DNA of 64,000 nt from Phytopseudomonas dryadis (GTDB lineage: Bacteria; Pseudomonadota; Gammaproteobacteria; Pseudomonadales; Pseudomonadaceae): NCBI RefSeq assembly GCF_004327355.1, contig NZ_QJUM01000020.1:61269-125268 (forward strand), written 5' to 3'. Below are positions 28,554 through 36,792 of this stretch, piece after piece; within the stretch, counting starts at the first letter, position 1, and each line of letters opens with the position of its first letter. Under the pieces are notes generated by a model that saw only the letters and a program-made list of their open reading frames with translations, did no database searches and was not told where the DNA came from. A program made the translations under genes and the position numbers.

Positions 28554-30038
28554 ATGTTCCTCGGCATCGACTGCGGCACCCAGGGCACCAAGGCGCTGAT
28601 CCTCGATGCGCAGAGCGGTCGCGTGCTCGGCGAGGGCAGTGCGGCGCACCGCCTGATCAGCGGCGCCAACGGCCGTCGCGAGCAGGAACCGGACGACTGG
28701 CTGCAGGCCTTCGAGCAGGCCACGCGGGCGGCGCTGCAGCAGGCCGGCGTGGCGGGCGGCGCGATTCGCGGCATCGGCGTGTCCGGCCAGCAGCACGGCC
28801 TGGTGCTGCTCGATGCCCAGAGCCAGGTGCTGCGCCCGGCCAAACTGTGGTGCGATACCGAGTCCGCCGGGGAGAACCAGCACCTGCTGGATTTCCTCGG
28901 TGGGGAAAGCGGCTCCCTGGAACGCCTGGGCGTGGCCATCGCTCCGGGCTACACGGTGTCCAAGCTGCTGTGGACGCGCGATCACCATCCCGAGGTGTTC
29001 TCGCGCATCGCCCACATCCTGCTGCCCCACGACTACCTCAACTACTGGCTCACCGGCCGCTGTTGCGCCGAGTATGGCGATGCCTCGGGCAGCGGCTACT
29101 TCAACGTGCGCACGCGCACCTGGGACACCGCGCTGCTGGAGCTGATCGACCCCGATGGCGCGCTGGTGCGGGCGCTGCCCGAGCTGATCGAAGCGCATCG
29201 ATGCGTCGGGCCGATCCGTCCGCAGATCGCCGCGCGCCTGGGCATCGACCCGGGTGCGCTGGTCGCCAGCGGCGGCGGCGACAACATGATGGGCGCCATC
29301 GGCACCGGCAACATCCGTCCGGGATCGATCACCATGAGCCTGGGCACCTCGGGCACGGTCTACGCCTATGCCGATCAGCCGCGGATCAGCCCGCATCCGC
29401 AGGTCGCCACCTTCTGCTCGTCGTCCGGCGGCTGGCTGCCGCTGATCTGCACCATGAACCTGACCAACGCCACGGGCGCCATCCAGCAACTGCTGGAACT
29501 GGATCTGGCGAGCTTCTCGGCGCTGCTCGAGCAGGCGCCCATCGGCGCCGGCGGCGTGCTCATGCTGCCCTTTCTCAACGGCGAACGGGTGCCGGCCCTG
29601 CCCCAGGCCAGCGCCAGCCTGCACGGCCTGACCAGCGACAACCTGAACCGCGCCAACCTCTGCCGCGCGGTGGTCGAGGGCACCACCTTCGGCCTGCGTT
29701 ACGGCCTCGACCTGTTGCGCGACAGCGGTATCCACAGCCAGGACATCCGCTTGATCGGCGGCGGCGCGAAGAGCCCGGCGTGGCGGCAGATCGTCGCCGA
29801 CATCATGGGCACGCCGGTGACCTGTCCGCGCCACACCGAGGCCGCGGCCCTCGGCGCGGCGATCCAGGCCGCCTGGTGCGTGGCCCACGAGCGGGGCCAG
29901 GCGCTCAGCCTCGCGTCGCTGTGCGACACTTGCGTGAGCCTCGACGAGCAGCGCGTCACGCAGCCCGACGGGCAGCGCAGCAGCGCCTACGAAGTCGTCT
30001 ACCAGCGCTACCGGGAGCAGGTGCGCCAGTTGCAATGA
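28554..30038 (+). CDS. mtlY: Xylulose kinase
   Basis: This 494-residue FGGY-family sugar kinase starts M-F-L-G-I-D-C-G-T-Q-G-T-K, the phosphate-binding motif. It has the substrate motif G-V-S-G-Q-Q-H-G-L-V near residue 76, and the C-terminal signature G-G-G-A-K-S-P-A-W-R-Q-I-x-A-D. It phosphorylates D-xylulose formed from arabitol by MtlD. A GGGAGG site supports the ATG at 28554, 14 bases after the transaldolase stop. Gene order matches the mtlD-mtlY-mtlZ order of P. fluorescens except for the inserted transaldolase. Confidence 0.9.
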   Translation: MFLGIDCGTQGTKALILDAQSGRVLGEGSAAHRLISGANGRREQEPDDWLQAFEQATRAALQQAGVAGGAIRGIGVSGQQHGLVLLDAQSQVLRPAKLWCDTESAGENQHLLDFLGGESGSLERLGVAIAPGYTVSKLLWTRDHHPEVFSRIAHILLPHDYLNYWLTGRCCAEYGDASGSGYFNVRTRTWDTALLELIDPDGALVRALPELIEAHRCVGPIRPQIAARLGIDPGALVASGGGDNMMGAIGTGNIRPGSITMSLGTSGTVYAYADQPRISPHPQVATFCSSSGGWLPLICTMNLTNATGAIQQLLELDLASFSALLEQAPIGAGGVLMLPFLNGERVPALPQASASLHGLTSDNLNRANLCRAVVEGTTFGLRYGLDLLRDSGIHSQDIRLIGGGAKSPAWRQIVADIMGTPVTCPRHTEAAALGAAIQAAWCVAHERGQALSLASLCDTCVSLDEQRVTQPDGQRSSAYEVVYQRYREQVRQLQ

Positions 30039-30107
30039 ACCGATCCGGCGGCCCGTGCCGCCCACCCTGCCCTGCGCGAGCGCGCCTTCTGTGATGCGGA
30101 GAACCCC

Positions 30108-31073
30108 ATGTACCTGGTATGCGGCGAAGCCCTGTTCGATTTTTTCTGCCAGCCCGGCGCGCGCCACAGCGAGCTGAATTTCCAGGCCCTGGCCGGCGGC
30201 TCGCCGTTCAACGTGGCGCTGGGGCTGTGCCGGCTGGGCGTGGAGGCGGCCTTGTTCGGCGCCATTTCCAGCGACTACCTCGGCCAGCGCCTGCGTCAGG
30301 TGCTGCTGGAGGAGGGCGTGAGTGATCGCTATCTGATCGCCAGTGAGGCGCCGACCACCCTGGCCATGGTCGCCGTGGATGCCCAGGGCTCGCCGCAATA
30401 CATGTTCCGCGGCGAAGGCTGCGCCGACCGGCAACTGCTGCCGGAACACCTGCCGCTGCTGGATGCGCGGGTCAGCGGCCTGCATGTCGGTTCCTACTCG
30501 CTGGTGGTGACCCCGATCGCCGACACCCTGCTGGCGCTGGTGCGGCGCGAAAGCGGGCAGCGGCTGATCAGCCTGGACCCCAACGTACGTCTCAATCCGG
30601 CGCCTGATATCGCGCTATGGCGCCAGCGGATTGAATCTTTTGCCGCCCACGCGCATCTGATCAAGGTCAGCGAGGAAGACCTGGGACTGCTCTATCCCGG
30701 TGTCGAGCCACTGACGATCGTCGAGCGCTGGTTGGCGCAGCGCTGCCAGTTGGTGTTCCTGACCCGTGGCAGCGAGGGGGCGAGCGTGTTCAGCCGGCAG
30801 CACGGGCAGTGGTCGATTGCGGCCCGCACCGTGGTGACCCGCGACACCGTCGGCGCAGGGGATAGCTTTCAGGCGGCGATCATCGCCTACCTGGTGGAAC
30901 AGGGGCTGGACAGCCCCGAGGCCCTGGCCACGCTGTCGCGTGAGCACATCGACGCCATGCTCGGCTTCGCCGTGCAGGCGGCGGCGCTGACCTGTTCGCG
31001 GGTCGGCCCGCAACTGCCGTATCGACATGAGCTGGCAGGTTATCAGGCCGTTGGAACGAGCGAGGCGCAGTAG
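30108..31073 (+). CDS. mtlZ: Fructokinase (PfkB/ribokinase family)
   Basis: This 321-residue PfkB-type carbohydrate kinase has the N-terminal signature A-G-G-S-P-F-N-V-A near residues 30-38 and the C-terminal anion-hole motif D-T-V-G-A-G-D-S-F near 247-255, containing the catalytic Asp. It phosphorylates the fructose produced by mannitol dehydrogenase to fructose 6-phosphate. It lies 70 bp after mtlY and about 100 bp before pgi, which can use its product directly. Confidence 0.9.
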   Translation: MYLVCGEALFDFFCQPGARHSELNFQALAGGSPFNVALGLCRLGVEAALFGAISSDYLGQRLRQVLLEEGVSDRYLIASEAPTTLAMVAVDAQGSPQYMFRGEGCADRQLLPEHLPLLDARVSGLHVGSYSLVVTPIADTLLALVRRESGQRLISLDPNVRLNPAPDIALWRQRIESFAAHAHLIKVSEEDLGLLYPGVEPLTIVERWLAQRCQLVFLTRGSEGASVFSRQHGQWSIAARTVVTRDTVGAGDSFQAAIIAYLVEQGLDSPEALATLSREHIDAMLGFAVQAAALTCSRVGPQLPYRHELAGYQAVGTSEAQ

Positions 31074-31171
31074 GCGATTTTTGACGCAGTGTTGCCAGCG
31101 CAGGCGTTTTCCAACGGTGTGCCTTTGAATTCGTGAGGCCAGCGGGAGCTGGCCGCAACCAAGGAGTCGTC

Positions 31172-32836
31172 ATGCCGCACCTTTCATCGTCGCTGGATGT
31201 CACCCAACTGCCCAGCTGGCAGGCCCTGGCCGCCCACCGCGAGCGTCTGGGCGGATTCAGCCTGCGCCAGGCCTTCGCCGCCGATCCGCAGCGCTTCGAG
31301 CGTTTCACCCTGAGCGGTTGCGGGCTGTTTCTCGATTACTCGAAGAACCTCATCGATGTCGAAACCCGCGAGCTGCTGGTCAACCTGGCCCGCGAAGTGG
31401 GCCTGGACCGGGCTATCCGTTCGCTGTTCGACGGCGACCTGGTCAACGCCTCCGAGGGGCGTCCGGCGCTGCACACGGCGCTACGCCGGCCGCTGGGCGA
31501 CAAGGTGCTGGTCGACGGCGCCGACGTCATGCCCGACGTACAGCGCGTGCTGCACCAGATGACCGAACTGGTCGGGCGCATCCATGACGGCCTCTGGCGC
31601 GGCTACACGGAAAAGCCCATCACCGACGTGGTCAACATCGGCATCGGTGGCTCCTTCCTCGGCCCGCAACTGGTTTCCGAAGCCCTGCTGCCGTTCGCCC
31701 AGCGCGGCGTGCGCTGCCATTACCTGGCCAATATCGACGGCAGCGAATTCCACGAGCTGGCGGCCAAGCTGCGCGCCGAGACCACCCTGTTCATCGTCTC
31801 GTCGAAATCCTTCAACACCCTGGAAACCCTGAAGAACGCCCAGGCGGCGCGCGGCTGGTACCTGGCCCAGGGCGGTTCGGAAGCCGAGCTGTACCGCCAC
31901 TTCATCGCGGTGTCGAGCAACCGCGAGGCGGCGGTGGCATTCGGCATCCACGAAGAGAACATCTTCCCCATGTGGGACTGGGTCGGCGGGCGCTATTCGC
32001 TGTGGTCGGCCATCGGCCTGCCCATCGCCCTGGCCATCGGCATGTCCAACTTCAAGGAGCTGCTTTCCGGCGCCTACCGCATGGACGAGCATTTCCAGAG
32101 CGCGCCCTTCGAGGCCAACATGCCGGTGCTGCTGGCCCTGCTCGGCGTGTGGTACGGCAACTTCTGGGATGCCCAGAGCCACGCGATCCTGCCGTACGAC
32201 CATTACCTGCGCAACATCACCAAGCACCTGCAGCAACTGGACATGGAGTCCAACGGCAAGCGCGTGCGCCAGGACGGCCAGCCGGTCACGACGGCCACCG
32301 GCCCGGTGATCTGGGGCGGCGTCGGCTGCAACGGCCAGCACGCCTATCACCAGTTGCTGCATCAGGGCACGCTGCTGATTCCAGCCGATTTCATTGTGCC
32401 GGTGAGCAGCTACAACCCGGTTGCCGATCACCACCAGTGGCTGTTCGCCAACTGCCTGTCGCAGAGCCAGGCACTGATGCTCGGCAAGTCGCGCGAGGAA
32501 GCCGAAGAGGAACTGCGCGCCAAGGGCCTGGGCGAAGAGGAAGTGCAACGCCTGGCGCCGCACAAGGTGATTCCCGGCAACCGGCCGAGCAACACCCTGG
32601 TCATGGAGCGCGTCAGCCCACGACGCCTGGGCGCGCTGATCGCCATGTACGAGCACAAGGTGTTCGTGCAGAGCGTCATCTGGGGCAACAACGCCTTCGA
32701 CCAGTGGGGCGTGGAGCTGGGCAAGGAGCTGGGCAAGGGCGTCTATTCGCGCATGGTCGGCGACGAGGACAGCGCCGCCGAAGACGGCTCGACCCAGGGC
32801 CTGATCGAGTTCTTCCGGGGCCGTCACCGCGGTTGA
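31172..32836 (+). CDS. pgi: Glucose-6-phosphate isomerase
   Basis: This 554-residue phosphoglucose isomerase carries the signatures N-I-G-I-G-G-S-F-L-G-P, V-S-S-K-S-F-N-T-L-E-T and G-x-x-x-N-G-Q-H-A-Y-H-Q (catalytic His), and ends with the segment F-D-Q-W-G-V-E-L-G-K. It converts fructose 6-phosphate to glucose 6-phosphate. In a pseudomonad this passes mannitol carbon to the Entner-Doudoroff pathway, which explains its position at the end of the mannitol block. AAGGAG precedes the ATG at 31172. Confidence 0.93.
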   Translation: MPHLSSSLDVTQLPSWQALAAHRERLGGFSLRQAFAADPQRFERFTLSGCGLFLDYSKNLIDVETRELLVNLAREVGLDRAIRSLFDGDLVNASEGRPALHTALRRPLGDKVLVDGADVMPDVQRVLHQMTELVGRIHDGLWRGYTEKPITDVVNIGIGGSFLGPQLVSEALLPFAQRGVRCHYLANIDGSEFHELAAKLRAETTLFIVSSKSFNTLETLKNAQAARGWYLAQGGSEAELYRHFIAVSSNREAAVAFGIHEENIFPMWDWVGGRYSLWSAIGLPIALAIGMSNFKELLSGAYRMDEHFQSAPFEANMPVLLALLGVWYGNFWDAQSHAILPYDHYLRNITKHLQQLDMESNGKRVRQDGQPVTTATGPVIWGGVGCNGQHAYHQLLHQGTLLIPADFIVPVSSYNPVADHHQWLFANCLSQSQALMLGKSREEAEEELRAKGLGEEEVQRLAPHKVIPGNRPSNTLVMERVSPRRLGALIAMYEHKVFVQSVIWGNNAFDQWGVELGKELGKGVYSRMVGDEDSAAEDGSTQGLIEFFRGRHRG

Positions 32837-32869
32837 ACGCGGTCGCATGGCGACCACGCGATTCGCTGG

Positions 32870-33516
32870 GATGGCCACGATCGATTCGCGCCGGGGGCGA
32901 CGCGCCTACATGGGCGATGGCCACCGCGCTCCCAGGTGGGAGCCGCGCCCCCGCGGCGAATGGCGGCCATGATGCGATCTGCCGGAATGGCCACGATCGA
33001 TTCGCGCCGAGGGCGACGCTCCTACACGGGCGACGTCCACCGCGTTCCCCTGTGGGAGCCGCGCCCCCGCGGCGAATGGTGGCCATGACGCGATCTGCCA
33101 GGCTGGCCACGATCGATTCGCGCCGAGGACGACGCGCCTACGCGGGTGACGTCCACCGCGTTCCACTGTGGGAGCCGCGCCCCCCGCGGCGAATGGCGGC
33201 CATGATGCGATCTGCCGGAATGGCCACGATCGATTCGCGCCGAGGGCGACGCTCCTACACGGGCGACGTCCACCGCATTCCGCTGTGGGAGCCGCGCCCC
33301 CGCGGCGAATGGTGGCCATGATGGGATCTGCCAGGCTGGTCACGCTCGAATTGCGCCGGGGGCGACGCTCCTACGCGGGTGATGTCCACCGCATTCCGCT
33401 GTGGGAGCCGCGCCCCCGCGGCGAATGGCAGCCATGACGCGATCTGCCGGGCTGGTCACGCTCGATTCGCGCCGAGGACGACGCGCCTACATGGGCGACG
33501 TCCATGTGGGAACTGC
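32870..33516. repeat. Tandem REP array, five units of about 116 bp
   Basis: Five copies of GTGGGAGCCGCGCCCCCGCG begin at 32936, 33052, 33168, 33285 and 33401. Each is followed by GCGAATGG...CATGA, then GATTCGCGCC and a CTCCTAC- or CGCCTAC-like end, a 116-117 bp period. Partial units lie at both edges. Each unit contains two REP-like halves in opposite orientation. The array fills the interval between pgi and the second carbonic anhydrase, and small frames running through it are artefacts of the repeat. Confidence 0.88.
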
Positions 33517-33585
33517 TCCCCGCAAAGTACCGTCATAGAGCCTGCTATTAAGTTTCAGTTAAGTCTCCTGGATTAGCCTGATCGC

Positions 33586-33630
33586 CAATATGACCAATCG
33601 GTCATATTGCGAATTGCCACCATATGGCAA
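33586..33630. promoter_or_regulatory. Two adjacent palindromes upstream of carbonic anhydrase 2
   Basis: CAATATGACC-AATC-GGTCATATTG at 33586-33609 is a perfect 10-base inverted repeat. Four bases on, TTGCCA-CCATA-TGGCAA (33614-33630) is a second perfect one. They lie 34-78 bases before the ATG. The first has the look of a TetR-family operator. No such sequence precedes the related gene at 19242, so the two anhydrases are probably regulated differently. The binding protein is unknown. Confidence 0.55.
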
Positions 33631-33663
33631 GTCACCATCACAGGACTGAGACCAGGAGGAAGC

Positions 33664-34395
33664 ATGAGCGAGCGCATCCGTTCGATCCCATCCGCCACCG
33701 CCGGGAAAGCCGCAAGACCGAGCGCCGACGAGGCCTTCCACGCCTTGCTCGACGGGTTCCGCCGCTTTCGCCGCGATGTCTTTCCCCAGCAGCGCGCGCT
33801 GTTCAGCAAACTGGCGCGTCAGCAGAATCCCCGCGCCATGTTCATCACCTGCGCCGATTCGCGCATCGTCCCCGAACTGATCACCCAGAGCGAGCCGGGC
33901 GACCTGTTCGTCACCCGTAACGTCGGCAACGTGGTACCGCCCTACGGGCAGATGAACGGTGGCGTGTCCACCGCCATCGAGTACGCGGTGATGGGCCTGG
34001 GCGTGCAGCACATCATCATCTGCGGCCATTCCGACTGCGGCGCGATGAAGGCCGTGCTCGACCCCGAGACCCTGGAGCGCATGCCCACGGTCAAGGCCTG
34101 GTTGCGCCATGCCGAAGTGGCGAAGACCGTGGTCGCCGACAACTGCGGCTGCGCCGACCATTCGACGCTGGGCGTACTCACCGAGGAAAACGTGGTGGCC
34201 CAGCTCGACCACCTGCGCACCCACCCCTCGGTGGCCGCGCGCCTGGCCAGCGGCCAGTTGTTCATCCATGGCTGGGTGTACGACATCGAAAGCTGCGCCA
34301 TACGCGCCTATGACGCCGAGCGTGGCGAGTTCCTGCCCCTCGATGGCGATACCGCCCCCACGGCAAGCCCGCGAGCGCGCTACCTGGCGTCGTGA
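33664..34395 (+). CDS. Beta-class carbonic anhydrase (copy 2)
   Basis: This 243-residue enzyme has zinc ligands Cys63, His122 and Cys125 with the Asp65/Arg67 dyad. GGAGGAAGC precedes the ATG at 33664. The protein core is practically identical to copy 1 at 19242, with different N-terminal 50 and C-terminal 25 residues. It is followed after 165 bp by a SulP transporter, a pairing also found in P. aeruginosa (PA0102-PA0103), which suggests bicarbonate supply or CO2 retention by the pair. Confidence 0.9.
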   Translation: MSERIRSIPSATAGKAARPSADEAFHALLDGFRRFRRDVFPQQRALFSKLARQQNPRAMFITCADSRIVPELITQSEPGDLFVTRNVGNVVPPYGQMNGGVSTAIEYAVMGLGVQHIIICGHSDCGAMKAVLDPETLERMPTVKAWLRHAEVAKTVVADNCGCADHSTLGVLTEENVVAQLDHLRTHPSVAARLASGQLFIHGWVYDIESCAIRAYDAERGEFLPLDGDTAPTASPRARYLAS

Positions 34396-34560
34396 GCGTT
34401 GCCGACAGGACGTCACCCGGTGGCCATGAATCGACCTGCGGGCCAAGCGCCCGCCAACAATCGACAGCCTGTTTCAGGGTTTTGACTGCCTACCTGCCAG
34501 ACGGCAAGCACAGCTTGTCGTCCTGACCTTTCGTGCGCCGTACCCGCAGGAGACCGCACC

Positions 34561-36090
34561 ATGACCCTAGCTTCCTTCAAGTCCGCGCTACCACGGGATG
34601 CGCTTGCCTCCATCGTGGTCTTTCTCGTCGCCCTGCCGTTGTGCATGGGTATCGCCATCGCCTCCGGCATGCCGCCGGCCAAGGGACTGGTCACCGGCAT
34701 CATCGGTGGCCTGGTGGTCGGTTGGCTGGCCGGTTCGCCGCTGCAGGTCAGCGGCCCGGCCGCCGGCCTCGCCGTGCTGGTCTTCGAGCTGGTGCGCAGC
34801 CACGGTGTGGCCATGCTCGGGCCGATCCTGCTGCTGGCCGGGGTGCTGCAACTGCTGGCCGGTCGTTTGCGCCTGGGCTGCTGGTTCCGCGTGACCGCCC
34901 CCGCGGTGGTGTGCGGCATGCTCGCCGGCATCGGCGTGCTGATCGTGCTCTCGCAACTGCATGTGATGTTCGATGTGAAACCCCAGGCGTCCGGCCTGGA
35001 CAACCTGCTCGCCTTTCCCGAGACCCTGCGCCAGGCGCTTCCCGGCCTCGGCTCCGGCAGCGGCTTGGCGGCGGCATGCCTGGGTCTCGGCACCATCGCC
35101 TGCATGGCCCTGTGGGACAAGCTGCGCCCGCAGTCATTGCGCTTTCTACCCGGTGCCCTGCTCGGCGTGGCGCTGGCGACCCTGGCCAGCCTGTGGCTCG
35201 ACCTGGCGGTGGCCCGCGTCCAGGTGCCCGCCACGCTGAGCGATGCCATCGACTGGCTGCAGCCTGCCGACCTGCTGCGCATGGCCGATCCACAGCTGTT
35301 GCTGGCCGCCGTGGTGGTGGCTTTCGTCGCCAGCGCGGAAACCCTGCTGTCCGCCGCGGCGGTGGACCGCATGCACAACGGCGCGCGCTCCAACCTCGAC
35401 CGCGAGTTGTCCGCCCAGGGGATGGGCAACATGCTCTGCGGCCTGCTCGGCGCCTTGCCGATGACCGGGGTGATCGTGCGCAGTTCGGCCAATGTCCAGG
35501 CCGGCGCGCGCACGCGCATGTCGGCGATCCTGCACGGCGCCTGGCTGCTGGCGTTCGTCATGCTGCTGCCCGGCGTGCTGCAGAGCATCCCCATCGCCTG
35601 CCTGGGCGGGGTGCTGGTGTACACCGGCTGCAAACTGGTCGACATCAAGGCCATGCGCAACCTGGGCCGTTACGGCCGGGCGCCCGTATTGATCCATGCC
35701 GCCACGGCCCTGGGGATCGTCGCCATCGACCTGCTCAGCGGGGTGCTCATCGGCTTCGCCCTGACCCTGGTCAAGCTGGCCTGGAAAGCCTCGCGCCTGA
35801 AGATCAGGCTGACCCGCCTCGGCCCGGACGAGGCCGAGCTGCACCTGAGCGGCGCCGCCACCTTCCTCAAGGTGCCGAAGCTGGCCAGCGTGCTGGAAAG
35901 CGTCGCCCCGACCACCCACCTGCACGTGCCCCTGACGCGACTGAGCTATGTCGATCATGCCTGCATGGAACTGCTCGATGACTGGGGCCGCGCCGCCCGC
36001 CAGCAGGGCGGCGCCCTGCACATCGAACGACACGGCCTCAACCGGCGCCTGGAAGGGCGCCTGCTGAACCCGAGACGCAGTCCGGTTTGA
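34561..36090 (+). CDS. SulP-family anion transporter with short STAS domain
   Basis: This 509-residue membrane protein has 10-12 hydrophobic segments, the SulP signature region A-L-P-L-C-M-G-I-A-I-A-S-G and G-L-V-T-G-I-I-G-G near residues 20-60, and a short STAS domain from about residue 415 (E-L-H-L-S-G-A-A-T-F-L, then S-Y-V-D-H-A-C). Family members move sulfate, bicarbonate or other anions. Linkage to a carbonic anhydrase makes bicarbonate the better guess here. An inverted-repeat element begins 20 bases after its stop codon. Confidence 0.88.
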   Translation: MTLASFKSALPRDALASIVVFLVALPLCMGIAIASGMPPAKGLVTGIIGGLVVGWLAGSPLQVSGPAAGLAVLVFELVRSHGVAMLGPILLLAGVLQLLAGRLRLGCWFRVTAPAVVCGMLAGIGVLIVLSQLHVMFDVKPQASGLDNLLAFPETLRQALPGLGSGSGLAAACLGLGTIACMALWDKLRPQSLRFLPGALLGVALATLASLWLDLAVARVQVPATLSDAIDWLQPADLLRMADPQLLLAAVVVAFVASAETLLSAAAVDRMHNGARSNLDRELSAQGMGNMLCGLLGALPMTGVIVRSSANVQAGARTRMSAILHGAWLLAFVMLLPGVLQSIPIACLGGVLVYTGCKLVDIKAMRNLGRYGRAPVLIHAATALGIVAIDLLSGVLIGFALTLVKLAWKASRLKIRLTRLGPDEAELHLSGAATFLKVPKLASVLESVAPTTHLHVPLTRLSYVDHACMELLDDWGRAARQQGGALHIERHGLNRRLEGRLLNPRRSPV

Positions 36091-36110
36091 GGCAGGTCAC
36101 AAGCTGGAAG

Positions 36111-36374
36111 CTAGTGTCGTGTCAACCATGAAATGTCGGACTCCCGTGGTTATCGTCTTGATCCCTGGTCAGCAAGAGCCCGTTCGGAATCAGGGTTCGC
36201 CAGTAGGAGCGTCGACCCCGGCGCGATGCGATGGTGGCCATGCTGCAAAAACGCGCTATGGCCACGATTCGCCGCGGGGTCGCGGCTCCTACACGAATGT
36301 GGCCATGCTGCACGCTTATTGCTGAGTCCGGTAGATACCGCGCGCCCGACATCTGATCTGTGTCGCGACACTAG
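36111..36374. mobile_element. 264-bp MITE ending in CTAG, with REP core
   Basis: The left end CTAGTGTCGTGTCAACC and the right end, read inward as CTAGTGTCGCGACACAG, form terminal inverted repeats that continue to a shared ATGTCGG. CTAG at both termini would fit an IS630-like element that targets CTAG and duplicates TA. The core is a REP pair (GTAGGAGCG ... GGCTCCTAC). It has no coding capacity. The same end sequence is found at 766 next to the first gene of the window. Confidence 0.7.
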
Positions 36375-36792
36375 AAGCGAAGAGCGAAAAAGCCCTTGCC
36401 ATCGGGTGAGGGCGTCATACGCTGTTCCAGCCTCCAGCCTCCAGCCTCCAGCCTCCCCTATGCCTAAGACGCAATTGGCATATCTTTCCTGTAGTTATAC
36501 GCGCTCGCTATAACCATGCCTCCCTGGGCGCGCCAGCCCAGGGTTGCCGCGGCGTAGCGCCTCGCTGTCGGCGGCTCTGGCCTGCGTTGCGGGGTACCGG
36601 GGCGCGGCTATACTCGAAATCGAAAGGCAGTACCTGATGAGACCGGACGGGCTTCGGCACCAAGGTTTCGACAGCCGTTGCCAGTAGTCACAGTCAGCGC
36701 AGCGCCACGGCCCTGCGTCCACCGTAGTGGTAGTCGATCCCTTTCCGCGGGCCTGACCGGCGGGATAACAAGAACGATAAAGGGGAACCCGC
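36375..36792. other. Gene-free interval before the oxidase operon
   Basis: No gene is supported. The interval contains a heptanucleotide repeat CCAGCCT repeated four times in tandem (36427-36454). After that comes a less GC-rich stretch (GGCATATCTTTCCTGTAGTTATACG, written here in two parts: GGCATATCTTTCC and TGTAGTTATACG) that could hold the promoter of the cytochrome oxidase genes. The remaining bases to 36792 show no structure I can name. Confidence 0.5.
36427..36454. repeat. Heptanucleotide tandem repeat (CCAGCCT)4
   Basis: Four perfect head-to-tail copies of CCAGCCT lie in the non-coding stretch between the MITE and the oxidase operon. A tract of this kind can vary in copy number by slippage. 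No gene function is attached to it. Confidence 0.85.

Noticed and set aside
32676..33437. Small repeated frames between pgi and carbonic anhydrase 2
   Set aside because: Also translations of a REP array, on both strands alike.
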